Assembly: GCA_937938065.1 (NCBI GenBank)
Contig: CALDBH010000048.1
Location: 1 to 5,162 of the forward strand
DNA from: an uncultured Sulfurovum sp.
GTDB lineage: Bacteria > Campylobacterota > Campylobacteria > Campylobacterales > Sulfurovaceae
DNA length: 5,162 bases
Direction: 5' to 3'
The notes beneath the pieces are model-generated. The model was not told the DNA's origin. It saw only the letters and a program-made list of their open reading frames with translations, and ran no database searches. Made by a program: the position numbers and the translations under genes. Below, piece by piece: positions 1 to 5,162 of the stretch; the stretch's first letter is position 1; each line of letters starts with the position of its first letter.

Positions 1-264
1 TTTGGTGTTGTAAAACCCACTAGGCTTGATGTGATTGGCTATCTCTTCTGCATTTGTGCTACTTAATGCTTCAAGTGACAGAAGATCACTCTCTTTGAGG
101 TTCGCCAACGACTCTTCTACCTTCTCCCATTTTGTCTGCTGAGTCAAGATCGCACCGATGATGACTTCAAAAGTACAGCTTCTAGGCCACCAGAGTGGAT
201 CTCTAGTCGTTTTGAGATAGCCCATATTTTTAAGGGCACGCAGTAGATCGTAACTGCTTTGCAA
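1..264 (-). CDS. HhH-GPD superfamily DNA glycosylase, MagIII/endonuclease III-like (N-terminal 88 residues, cut by window edge)
   Basis: This is probably a base-excision-repair glycosylase that removes alkylated bases such as 3-methyladenine. Only the N-terminal 88 codons lie in the window, and the frame is open to the edge. Visible features are W25-W26-P27, the block GAILTQQTKW (37-46) at the first conserved helix of the endonuclease III fold, and KPSGFYNTK (80-88). From memory, H. pylori MagIII begins with a similar Trp-Trp-Pro, an 'LTQNTKFE' block and 'RPSGFYNQK', and its Trp-Trp-Pro and the Phe after TK form the base pocket; here that Phe would be W46. I chose the TTG at 262-264 because AAAGG (271-275) lies 6 bases upstream and the resulting length fits MagIII; the first in-frame ATG is 13 codons later and would remove conserved sequence. 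The gene follows the Nudix gene by 9 bases, so the two are probably co-transcribed. The catalytic region (hairpin, Lys/Asp) is outside the window, so substrate specificity is not shown. Confidence 0.8.
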   Translation of the reverse strand, partial: MQSSYDLLRALKNMGYLKTTRDPLWWPRSCTFEVIIGAILTQQTKWEKVEESLANLKESDLLSLEALSSTNAEEIANHIKPSGFYNTK

Positions 265-275
265 AAGATACCTTT
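262..275 (-). promoter_or_regulatory. Ribosome binding site and TTG start of the glycosylase gene
   Basis: On the minus strand AAAGG (271-275) shares two bases with the TAA stop of the upstream Nudix gene (274-276). It is followed by a 6-base spacer and TTG (262-264). This placement decides the non-ATG start and suggests that translation of the two genes is coupled. Confidence 0.6.
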
Positions 276-1086
276 ACCTGTTTGTATGGTGTTGAAAGAG
301 ATAATCTTTCAAGATTTTACTATGGTCAAAAACCAATTGATCCATCGGTATTTCTTCTAGTGCGTAGAGCTTCGCTTCCTTTGCATCATCTCCACCTTTG
401 GGTTGACCTTGGGCTTGTGCTACAAAGACAACACTTGCAGTATGAAACCTAGGATCACGTTTAGGGTCAGAATAGACACCAAGCAGACTGCTTATCTGCA
501 CATCTAAGTTCGTCTCCTCTTTCATCTCCCGTCTTAAAGCATCCTCTACACTCTCACCCACATCTACAAAACCACCAGGCAGAGCTAAGCCTTTTGGATC
601 ATTTCTACGCTCGATGAGTACGATACCCTTAAATGTATCTCCCTCATACAACTCAATAATGCCATCAGTAGTAAGATAGGGTGTCTTAGGCGTAAAAGGC
701 ATAGAAGATGTCCTTCGTAGCGTGAGCAGCGCAACAGCTTGCGCCAAAGAAAGGAAAAACGTAGCGGTAAGAAGTCCTAGAGAGACGGGTAACCGGAAGG
801 CCTCACTAGCTTGCAACAGATAATACGAGTGTATAGTTACGGCGAATAGCCCTCCAGCCACCAATAACCAAGAAAAAACAAGGCCAATTGCACGTCCTTG
901 GATAAGTGCCTGATGACCGTAAAGTACTAATATTACCAATAGTAAATTGAGGATCAGAAACAATTGAATTCCGCCAGGAATCCCGAACAGTTCCCACTCA
1001 TTCCAGTAAGCAGAGTCAATCTCGTGTGTAATGAGAACTGCAGCGTTCATAAGGTAGAGCCACAGAATGATTGGCTTCACTGGCAT
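274..1086 (-). CDS. Membrane-anchored Nudix hydrolase: four-helix membrane domain fused to a Nudix domain
   Basis: This is a 270-aa two-domain protein. Residues 1-125 contain about four hydrophobic helices (roughly 5-20, 40-57, 67-91, 99-123). The first ends in a polar motif H21-E22-I23-D24 followed by W28 and W31, and H86 sits in helix 3. This resembles a small membrane family of unknown function (possibly DUF6713, not verified). Residues 135-265 are a Nudix domain. The box G-x5-E-x7-R-E-x2-E-E runs from G172 through E178, R186-E187 and E190-E191; the usual final Gly is N193. Nudix enzymes cleave nucleoside diphosphates linked to another moiety, using Mg2+ held by the box glutamates. The substrate is not evident; ADP-ribose-type compounds are plausible. 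The Nudix part looks like stand-alone Nudix proteins that I recall from Campylobacterota, so the membrane part appears added. If the fusion is translated whole, the enzyme sits at the inner membrane. AAAGGAG (1092-1098) lies 5 bases before the ATG. GC is higher than in the genes above 1199. Confidence 0.88.
   Translation of the reverse strand: MPVKPIILWLYLMNAAVLITHEIDSAYWNEWELFGIPGGIQLFLILNLLLVILVLYGHQALIQGRAIGLVFSWLLVAGGLFAVTIHSYYLLQASEAFRLPVSLGLLTATFFLSLAQAVALLTLRRTSSMPFTPKTPYLTTDGIIELYEGDTFKGIVLIERRNDPKGLALPGGFVDVGESVEDALRREMKEETNLDVQISSLLGVYSDPKRDPRFHTASVVFVAQAQGQPKGGDDAKEAKLYALEEIPMDQLVFDHSKILKDYLFQHHTNR
700..715 (-). promoter_or_regulatory. Possible internal ribosome binding site and ATG for the Nudix domain alone
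   Basis: Inside the fusion gene, AAGGA (711-715) precedes an in-frame ATG (700-702, Met129) with an 8-base spacer. Met129 falls in the linker between the membrane and Nudix domains, just where stand-alone Nudix proteins of this type would start. Internal initiation would give a soluble Nudix protein of about 142 aa. This rests on sequence only and could be coincidence. Confidence 0.35.
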
Positions 1087-1109
1087 TGAATCTCCTTTTA
1101 ATACGCTGT

Positions 1110-1147
1110 TTTTCTCGTTCCTCCTCGCCGTAGGTGGAACGAGAAAA
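1110..1147. repeat. Strong inverted repeat, REP-like palindrome
   Basis: The left arm TTTTCTCGTTCC (1110-1121) is perfectly complementary to the right arm GGAACGAGAAAA (1136-1147). After a T/T mismatch the pairing continues with CCT (1123-1125) and AGG (1132-1134), closing a 6-base loop (1126-1131). Neither strand has a T tract after the stem, so it is not a classical intrinsic terminator. The CTCGTTCC...GGAACGAG core resembles REP-type palindromes that I recall from many bacterial genomes (forms such as CGTTCCCACGC...GCGTGGGAACG). It lies in the presumed 5' leader of the Nudix gene, 11 bases before the Shine-Dalgarno sequence, so it could also act on mRNA stability or translation. Confidence 0.65.
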
Positions 1148-1170
1148 GAGGTAGAGAGTGAGGATAAAGC

Positions 1171-1191
1171 CTAAGTGTGTAAAACACTTGG
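1171..1191 (-). terminator. Weak terminator-like hairpin after aqpZ
   Basis: Read on the minus strand just after the aqpZ stop, AAGTGT (1184-1189) pairs with ACACTT (1173-1178) across the 5-base loop TTTAC. One further C-G pair follows beyond a mismatch. The stem is short and the following tract (GGCTTTATCC) is only weakly T-rich, so termination would be inefficient. The position is right for aqpZ, but the structure is marginal. Confidence 0.3.
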
Positions 1192-1198
1192 ATAAAAA

Positions 1199-1891
1199 TT
1201 ATTTTGAAGTAGTAAAGAAAAGTTTCCAAACTATACCTGCAAGGATAGCTCCTGCTATAGGTGCAGCCCAAAATACCCAGAGTTGACCCATAGCAGCTGT
1301 ATCTGCAAAGAGTGCAGCTGCTGTACTTCTTGCAGGGTTTACAGAAGTATTTGATACAGGGATAGAGATCAAGTGGATCAGTGTAAGTCCTAAACCAATG
1401 GCAATAGGTGCGAATCCAGCAGGTGCTCTCTCATCGGTTGCACCTAAAATGATAAACAAGAACATAAATGTCATAACTACTTCAGCGATGATCACAGCAG
1501 TTAAATTGTATTTTCCAGGTGATAGTTCACCAAAACCATTTGAGGCAAAGCCACCTGCTTCAAATCCTGCTTGACCAGAGGCTATCATATAGAGTGCAAA
1601 GGCTCCTAAGGATCCACCAATCACTTGCGCTGCTATATAAGGAAGTAACTCTTTGGTTTCAAATTTCCCTGCAGACCAAAGACCAAAAGATACTGCAGGA
1701 TTAAAGTGAGCACCTGATATATGCCCTACTGCGTAAGCCATAGTAAGTACAGTTAAACCAAATGACAATGAGACACCGACAAACCCGATTCCCAACTCTG
1801 GAAAACCTGCAGCCAATACAGCTGAACCACAACCACCTAAAACCAACCAAAACGTACCAAAAAATTCAGCACCCATTTTTTTACTTAACAT
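1199..1891 (-). CDS. aqpZ: Aquaporin Z, water channel
   Basis: This 230-aa inner-membrane channel lets water cross rapidly along osmotic gradients. It is close in length and sequence to E. coli AqpZ (231 aa), with long shared stretches such as [19 protein letters not shown] near the N-terminus. Both pore half-helices carry NPA: N64-P65-A66 (after HF) and N185-P186-A187 (followed by R188). The selectivity filter residues known from E. coli AqpZ (Phe43, His174, Thr183, Arg189) correspond to F44, H173, T182 and R188 here. This is the narrow water-specific set, not the wider glycerol-facilitator type. Six hydrophobic membrane helices fit the sequence. The ATG start is supported by AGGAGA (1897-1902) with a 5-base spacer and by alignment with the E. 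coli N-terminus. The gene begins 44 bases after bioV, and the gap looks promoter-like, so it may be transcribed separately or as the last gene of the upstream operon. Confidence 0.96.
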   Translation of the reverse strand: MLSKKMGAEFFGTFWLVLGGCGSAVLAAGFPELGIGFVGVSLSFGLTVLTMAYAVGHISGAHFNPAVSFGLWSAGKFETKELLPYIAAQVIGGSLGAFALYMIASGQAGFEAGGFASNGFGELSPGKYNLTAVIIAEVVMTFMFLFIILGATDERAPAGFAPIAIGLGLTLIHLISIPVSNTSVNPARSTAAALFADTAAMGQLWVFWAAPIAGAILAGIVWKLFFTTSK

Positions 1892-1935
1892 GAATTTCTC
1901 CTAAAAAATTAATACTATAGTATAACTAAATATAA
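1892..1935 (-). promoter_or_regulatory. A/T-rich gap with possible aqpZ promoter and a 12-bp palindrome
   Basis: The 44-base gap contains ATACTATAGTAT (1912-1923), a perfect palindrome. On the minus strand this region offers TATACT and TATAGT, each one mismatch from the -10 consensus TATAAT, about 20-30 bases before the aqpZ start. No clear -35 box is visible; Campylobacterota sigma-70 promoters often lack one and have T-rich upstream DNA. The Shine-Dalgarno AGGAGA is at 1897-1902. The promoter call is inference from base pattern. Confidence 0.4.
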
Positions 1936-2448
1936 TTATTGTTTTAGTAAATGACCCATATTCTTCATAAAATATGTAATAGCGAGAGGTGAAAAAAAAT
2001 CAAATGTTGCCTTGGTATCTATAATCTTATCTTCAGCACCCAGAAATACCTCAATAGTTGTACCTCGGTCCTGTATTTCTTGTATCTTCTTTTTATCCCA
2101 TACGTAAGTAAGCAGTGCTTCAAGCTCTTCTTTTGTCCCTACTTTCAGATAGTTAGAAAGGTCTAGCTTTGAAGGGTACGTAACATTGGCTAGAAATTGT
2201 TTGACATAGGCTTCTTGCCCTGCCTCAAAATAGCGTAGTTGGGTACGGATGAAACTGGGTTTTTGTGTTTGGAAAAAGGCGGGAGAGAGAAGGATGAGTC
2301 TGTCTATACGCTCTTTAGCATGATAAACATACTCAAATGCCTGCTGTGCTCCATAAGAAAAACCAGCAACACAGTAATCACTATTCACAAGGTAAGGAGT
2401 AAAGAGCTCCTTTTCGTTCTGAAGTGAAAATCCATTAAAGTATTTCAT
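1936..2448 (-). CDS. bioV: BioV-type pimeloyl-ACP methyl ester esterase (short alpha/beta hydrolase)
   Basis: This 170-aa protein is predicted to cleave the methyl ester of pimeloyl-ACP, the step that ends pimelate chain assembly in biotin synthesis; E. coli uses the unrelated-length BioH for it. The nucleophile motif is G29-F30-S31-Y32-G33, the likely acid is D140 in LGAED (D144 is an alternative), and the base is H166 in NMGH near the C-terminus. BioH-like hydrolases are usually about 250 aa, so this is a compact form lacking the usual N-terminal strands and most of the cap. Its length and opening MKYFNGFSLQNE match H. pylori BioV as I remember it (about 170 aa, beginning MRFFSGF). That supports both the family call and the start codon. 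The gene starts 16 bases after the FtsH-like stop, with only a weak GAGAG (2456-2460) as ribosome site, so translation is probably coupled. The T8 run at codons 148-152 appears to be ordinary coding sequence. Confidence 0.82.
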   Translation of the reverse strand: MKYFNGFSLQNEKELFTPYLVNSDYCVAGFSYGAQQAFEYVYHAKERIDRLILLSPAFFQTQKPSFIRTQLRYFEAGQEAYVKQFLANVTYPSKLDLSNYLKVGTKEELEALLTYVWDKKKIQEIQDRGTTIEVFLGAEDKIIDTKATFDFFSPLAITYFMKNMGHLLKQ

Positions 2449-2462
2449 TAGAATGCTCTCAT
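2448..2462 (-). other. Four-codon mini-ORF bridging ftsH-like stop and bioV start
   Basis: Two bases after the FtsH-like stop codon there is ATG-AGA-GCA-TTC-TAA (2448-2462). Its stop overlaps the bioV start as TAATG. Because bioV has a weak Shine-Dalgarno sequence, ribosomes ending on the upstream gene could reinitiate through this element. It may equally be chance; no separate ribosome site for it is seen. Confidence 0.2.
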
Positions 2463-2464
2463 AT

Positions 2465-4126
2465 TTAAAAGATCTTGCGCAAGATCACTCTACACTCTTC
2501 AGCTGTAATGTTCTCATGTGCCAAGAGATAATTGGAGACTTCATTCAGTGCTTTATCCAGTGTTTTTAAGAGTGTAGTGACCTCTGAAACAGATTCACGC
2601 AAGAGTTCTTCTTCCTGTTGATGTGTTACAATGAAGTTTTCACTCATTACATACTCGTAGACCACTTTTCTAACTATCTCTTTTGCCTGAGCGATGTCTG
2701 TACTTGCATTGGTGAATTGTTCATTATAGTGTATCTTTGTAGCGATACTACCTGCTAGATAGACTTTAATACGTGAGAGGAGTTGACTTTTAGAGACTAT
2801 CTCATGTTCCTGACTGAGCAGTCTGGTATTTACGATACCTATTTTTTCAAATTCAACATCCAGCCATGTAGCTATAACAGCCTTTGCCGCTTGATAAATA
2901 GCTTGAATTTCTCTCTCTTCTTCTGTAAATGAGAGTATCTTGCGTTTCCCCAGTAGCACTTTCTCTTTTACTGCTTCAAAATCAGAAGTCTCAACCACAC
3001 TACGCCCTTCTCTCATGGCAAAAATAGCAGCTTCATTTGTAAGTGTGTCGAGTGCTGCAGAGTTAAACCCTACTGTCATACGTGCGACAAGATTTATATC
3101 TACATTATTTGGTTTCTGTGCAAGATAAAGTTCAAGTGTTTTTGCTCTATCTTCCAAATAAGGCAGTGAAATATGTATACGTCTATCAAAACGCCCTGCT
3201 CTAAGAAGTGCTTCATCAAGCATCTCTATTTTATTGGTAGCACCGATGACTATGACACCTGAACTGTCTTCAAAACCATCCATCTCAGTGAGAAGCTGGT
3301 TCAGTGTAGCTTCTCTCTCATCATTTCTAAATTCACCACGGCTTTTACCTACAGCATCAATCTCGTCTATGAAGACGATACTTGGTGCCATCTGTTTTGC
3401 TTTTCTAAAGAGTTCAGAGACTCTTTTAGCACCCATTCCTACATAAATATGTACAAACGATGCACCACTATGGTAAAAGAAAGGTACATTCGCCTCACCC
3501 GCAACTGCTTTAGAAATAAGTGTTTTACCTACACCTGGGGGACCTACAAGCAGTACACCCTTAGGTAAACGAATGTCCAAGTCACGATATTTTTGCGGTT
3601 CTTTAAGAAAATCGATGATCTCTTCAAGCTCCTCTTTTACATCTTTAATTCCTGCTACATCTCCAAAAGTAACATTTGACGTCAGTGCCTGTACCGGATC
3701 ATTTGCAGGAGCATCATCTGTTTTAGAGGCTGCTCTTATGTGTTTGAGTTGTTGTAGTCTGTTTTGTTTCATCAGTCTATATAAAAACCCAAATGCTGCA
3801 ATGATGATAAGCAGTGAAAGAAGATCATAAAGATAGCTGTTATCTTCACGAACTTCTACGGGGTACTTAGTGAAAAATGCTGTTTTATTGACAGCATCTT
3901 TATAGATCTTATAGGTGATAGTGTCTGTCTTTAGGCGTAGGAAATCACCATCTATGATGACTTTTTGTATCTTGCCTTCAGTATAAAGTGTATTTGCCTG
4001 ATCATGGGTAATGAGTGTGTCTGTATCTCTAAGGGTGGCAAATGAAAGTAATAGTATTAATACTACAAGTAGACCCGTAATAATTCTAATGTTTGATGCA
4101 TTAAATTTTGGCTTTATTGCCTTCAT
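2465..4126 (-). CDS. FtsH-like membrane AAA+ ATPase with degenerate zinc-protease motif
   Basis: This 553-aa inner-membrane protein is built like FtsH, with TM1 (about 13-32), a periplasmic segment (33-98), TM2 (about 99-117), the AAA+ ATPase (about 152-395) and an M41-peptidase-like region (about 400-553). ATPase signatures are intact: Walker A GPPGVGKT (195-202), Walker B VFIDEID (251-257), pore loop Y228-V229-G230 (Phe-Val-Gly in E. coli FtsH), sensor N298 and arginine fingers R312/R315. The peptidase region is altered. Where FtsH has the zinc-binding HEAGH, this protein has Y411-Q412-A413-A414-K415, losing both His ligands and the catalytic Glu. An Asp matching the third ligand (D477 in ASTDIAQAKEI) remains. 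It is also shorter than typical FtsH (about 630-650 aa). It is predicted to unfold or remodel membrane proteins, or partner another FtsH, without cleaving them; the substrate is unknown. The ATG is supported by GGAGG (4133-4137) and overlaps the mtaB 3' end by 26 bases. I give no ftsH symbol because a true ftsH probably exists elsewhere. Confidence 0.9.
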   Translation of the reverse strand: MKAIKPKFNASNIRIITGLLVVLILLLSFATLRDTDTLITHDQANTLYTEGKIQKVIIDGDFLRLKTDTITYKIYKDAVNKTAFFTKYPVEVREDNSYLYDLLSLLIIIAAFGFLYRLMKQNRLQQLKHIRAASKTDDAPANDPVQALTSNVTFGDVAGIKDVKEELEEIIDFLKEPQKYRDLDIRLPKGVLLVGPPGVGKTLISKAVAGEANVPFFYHSGASFVHIYVGMGAKRVSELFRKAKQMAPSIVFIDEIDAVGKSRGEFRNDEREATLNQLLTEMDGFEDSSGVIVIGATNKIEMLDEALLRAGRFDRRIHISLPYLEDRAKTLELYLAQKPNNVDINLVARMTVGFNSAALDTLTNEAAIFAMREGRSVVETSDFEAVKEKVLLGKRKILSFTEEEREIQAIYQAAKAVIATWLDVEFEKIGIVNTRLLSQEHEIVSKSQLLSRIKVYLAGSIATKIHYNEQFTNASTDIAQAKEIVRKVVYEYVMSENFIVTHQQEEELLRESVSEVTTLLKTLDKALNEVSNYLLAHENITAEECRVILRKIF

Positions 4127-5162
4127 TGGTAACCTCCACGTTATTTAGAAAAACCCAGTTTGCACTTAGGTCTTCATCGCTAGTAACAGATACTTTATTA
4201 AAGTATTGGTCAAACCCTTGATAGACACCATCTTTACCACTTTCCAGTAAGACTTCAAGATTCTGAGTATGCTCACGTCTAAAAGCAAAGTTTTTAGCCT
4301 TGATAATGTTTGTGAGTTCACGGTGACGCTCTTTTGCTATGTTACCTTTTACTTCCGGTTTCATTGTTGCAGAAGGAGTATTGTCACGTTTGGAGTATGA
4401 GAAAGCATGCACATGTGTCAGTGGTAACTCTTTGACTCTAGATATCGCCTCAGCCCACTCTTTCTCATCTTCGCCCGGATGACCAACGATATAGTCAGTT
4501 CCCAGAGCATAGCCTTGATCAGCAATCTTTCTAAAAAGTTCCAGATCAGTTTTAAATTCATTTCGTCTGTTCATTAGTTTAAGCATTTTGTCACTGGTAT
4601 GTTGTAAGGCAATGTGCATATGTCTTGCCATCCACGGTTCTTTAAGCAGTTCCATAAACTCATCGTCTATCTGTATAGGTTCCAGACTTCCGATACGTAT
4701 ACGTCTAACACCACGTATCATGCTCATTTTTTTGAGTAGTTTTGCCATGGAAGTGTTGTGATCTTGACCGTAACTTCCAACATTGGTACCGGTGAGGATA
4801 AACTCTCCAAATCCATTTGCAGCAAGCTTGTTGATCTGCTCCAAAATGGTCTCTTCTTTGTGAGAACGTGCATCACCGCGTACAGCGGGTATGATACAGT
4901 ATGAACATCTAAAGTCACAACCCTCTTGGATCTTAATAAAAGCCCTGCTCTTACCTACAAACTCTTCTACAATGGTTGAATCTATATGTTCAAGGTCACC
5001 TATTTGATAAAATGGTGTTTCATTTTTAAGTACAGCGTTTATATTCTCTTTCTCAGAGTGACCTATGACACCAAATACTTTTTTATCCTCAAATAAAGAC
5101 TCACCTTTTGAGTGTGATCCACAGCCTGCAAGTACTACTTTTGCATTGGGGTTTTTACGATG
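4101..5162 (-). CDS. mtaB: tRNA (t6A37) C2-methylthiotransferase MtaB, C-terminal 353 residues (5' end outside window)
   Basis: This radical-SAM enzyme converts t6A at position 37 of ANN-decoding tRNAs to ms2t6A, which helps anticodon stability. The frame is open from the window edge to the TAA at 4101. In window numbering, C14 (VVLAGC) matches the last cysteine of the N-terminal methylthiotransferase cluster. The radical-SAM cluster is C82-x3-C86-x2-C89 (CDFRCSYC), followed by IIPAVRGDARS. LTGTNVGSYG (about 124-133) fits MtaB (typically LTGVNxGSYG) better than MiaB or RimO. The C-terminal 55-60 residues (starting near NLEVLLESG) look like the TRAM RNA-binding domain. A variant, LQHTSD, replaces the usual LQSGSD. 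A possible TTG start at 4842-4844 is rejected, because the upstream frame holds the essential iron-sulfur cysteines. The gene overlaps the FtsH-like gene by 26 bases. From memory, H. pylori has a comparable pair (HP0285/HP0286), so the neighbourhood may be old. Confidence 0.88.
   Translation of the reverse strand, partial: HRKNPNAKVVLAGCGSHSKGESLFEDKKVFGVIGHSEKENINAVLKNETPFYQIGDLEHIDSTIVEEFVGKSRAFIKIQEGCDFRCSYCIIPAVRGDARSHKEETILEQINKLAANGFGEFILTGTNVGSYGQDHNTSMAKLLKKMSMIRGVRRIRIGSLEPIQIDDEFMELLKEPWMARHMHIALQHTSDKMLKLMNRRNEFKTDLELFRKIADQGYALGTDYIVGHPGEDEKEWAEAISRVKELPLTHVHAFSYSKRDNTPSATMKPEVKGNIAKERHRELTNIIKAKNFAFRREHTQNLEVLLESGKDGVYQGFDQYFNKVSVTSDEDLSANWVFLNNVEVTNEGNKAKI
4124..4137 (-). promoter_or_regulatory. 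Strong ribosome binding site of the FtsH-like gene inside mtaB
   Basis: GGAGG (4133-4137) lies 6 bases before the ATG (4124-4126), all within the coding sequence of mtaB. The strong site inside the preceding gene supports this start and co-translation of the pair. Confidence 0.75.

Larger units (their letters stand above)
1087..1198. other. Gene-free gap between aqpZ and the Nudix gene
   Basis: This 112-base stretch has no plausible coding sequence. It contains the weak hairpin just after aqpZ (1171-1191), the strong inverted repeat (1110-1147), and the Shine-Dalgarno AAAGGAG (1092-1098) of the Nudix gene. I could not identify a convincing -10/-35 pair here, although a promoter for the Nudix-glycosylase pair would be expected in this gap if aqpZ transcription terminates. 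Confidence 0.6.

Noticed and set aside
1110..1147. The strong inverted repeat as an intrinsic terminator
   Set aside because: Neither strand has a T tract after the stem; on the minus strand the stem is followed by A-rich sequence leading into the Nudix ribosome site.
1876..1883. A7 run near the aqpZ start as a frameshift or phase-variation site
   Set aside because: Codons 4-6 (Lys-Lys-Met) match the charged N-terminus expected for AqpZ and the gene is intact; there is no alternative frame of interest.
1990..1998. A8 tract (T8 on the coding strand) in bioV as a phase-variable switch
   Set aside because: It is short, A/T rather than the G/C tracts typical of contingency loci in this group, and it lies in well-behaved coding sequence ahead of the conserved NMGH motif.
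2940..3128. Plus-strand ORFs antisense to the FtsH-like gene, including 3234-3446 and 3573-3830
   Set aside because: They mirror strongly conserved AAA+ sequence on the other strand, have Ser/Phe-rich shadow composition and match no protein family I recognise.
4101..4844. A shorter reading of the mtaB frame starting at TTG 4842-4844
   Set aside because: The same frame is open to the window edge and contains the radical-SAM cysteines (CDFRCSYC) and the N-terminal cluster cysteine upstream of this TTG, so the TTG is an internal leucine codon.
4724..4918. A 64-codon minus-strand ORF in another frame of mtaB
   Set aside because: It lies entirely inside mtaB, shows no recognisable family pattern and has no convincing ribosome site.
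1..5162. tRNA, rRNA, CRISPR array, insertion sequence or prophage features
   Set aside because: I saw no tRNA-like cloverleaf, spaced direct repeats, transposase or phage gene; nearly all bases are explained by six ordinary-sized genes.

Overview
The window carries six protein-coding genes, all on the minus strand and tightly packed. It most likely comes from a member of the Campylobacterota (Sulfurovum/Sulfurimonas/Helicobacter relatives). The reasons are moderate-to-low GC, a short BioV-type esterase, a MagIII-like glycosylase, and an MtaB gene followed directly by a short FtsH-like AAA+ gene. From memory, Helicobacter pylori has a similar MiaB-like/FtsH-like pair. The genus is inference; no rRNA or other marker is present.

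In transcription order (high to low coordinates), the first block is an apparent operon. It starts with mtaB, a tRNA methylthiotransferase whose 5' end lies outside the window, with its stop at 4101. A 26-base overlap leads into a 553-aa FtsH-like membrane AAA+ protein (2465-4126), and a 16-base gap leads to bioV (1936-2448), a short pimeloyl-ACP methyl ester esterase for biotin synthesis. The FtsH-like protein keeps all the ATPase signatures, but its zinc-protease motif HEXXH reads YQAAK. It is therefore predicted to be an ATPase without metalloprotease activity, and is the most unusual gene in the window.

Next comes aqpZ (1199-1891), a canonical water channel with both NPA motifs and the full water-type selectivity filter. 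A small A/T-rich gap before it may hold its promoter. Downstream of aqpZ is a 112-base gene-free gap (1087-1198). It holds a weak terminator-like hairpin and a much stronger 12-bp perfect inverted repeat that resembles REP-type palindromes.

The last block has visibly higher GC (roughly 45-50% in hand-counted rows, against 32-40% in the rest). It consists of a gene fusing a four-helix membrane domain to a Nudix hydrolase (274-1086), followed after 9 bases by the start of an HhH-GPD DNA glycosylase resembling MagIII (1-264, TTG start, cut by the window edge). Nudix hydrolase plus alkylbase glycosylase suggests a small nucleotide-sanitation/DNA-repair pair.

I found no tRNA, rRNA, CRISPR array, insertion sequence or prophage gene.
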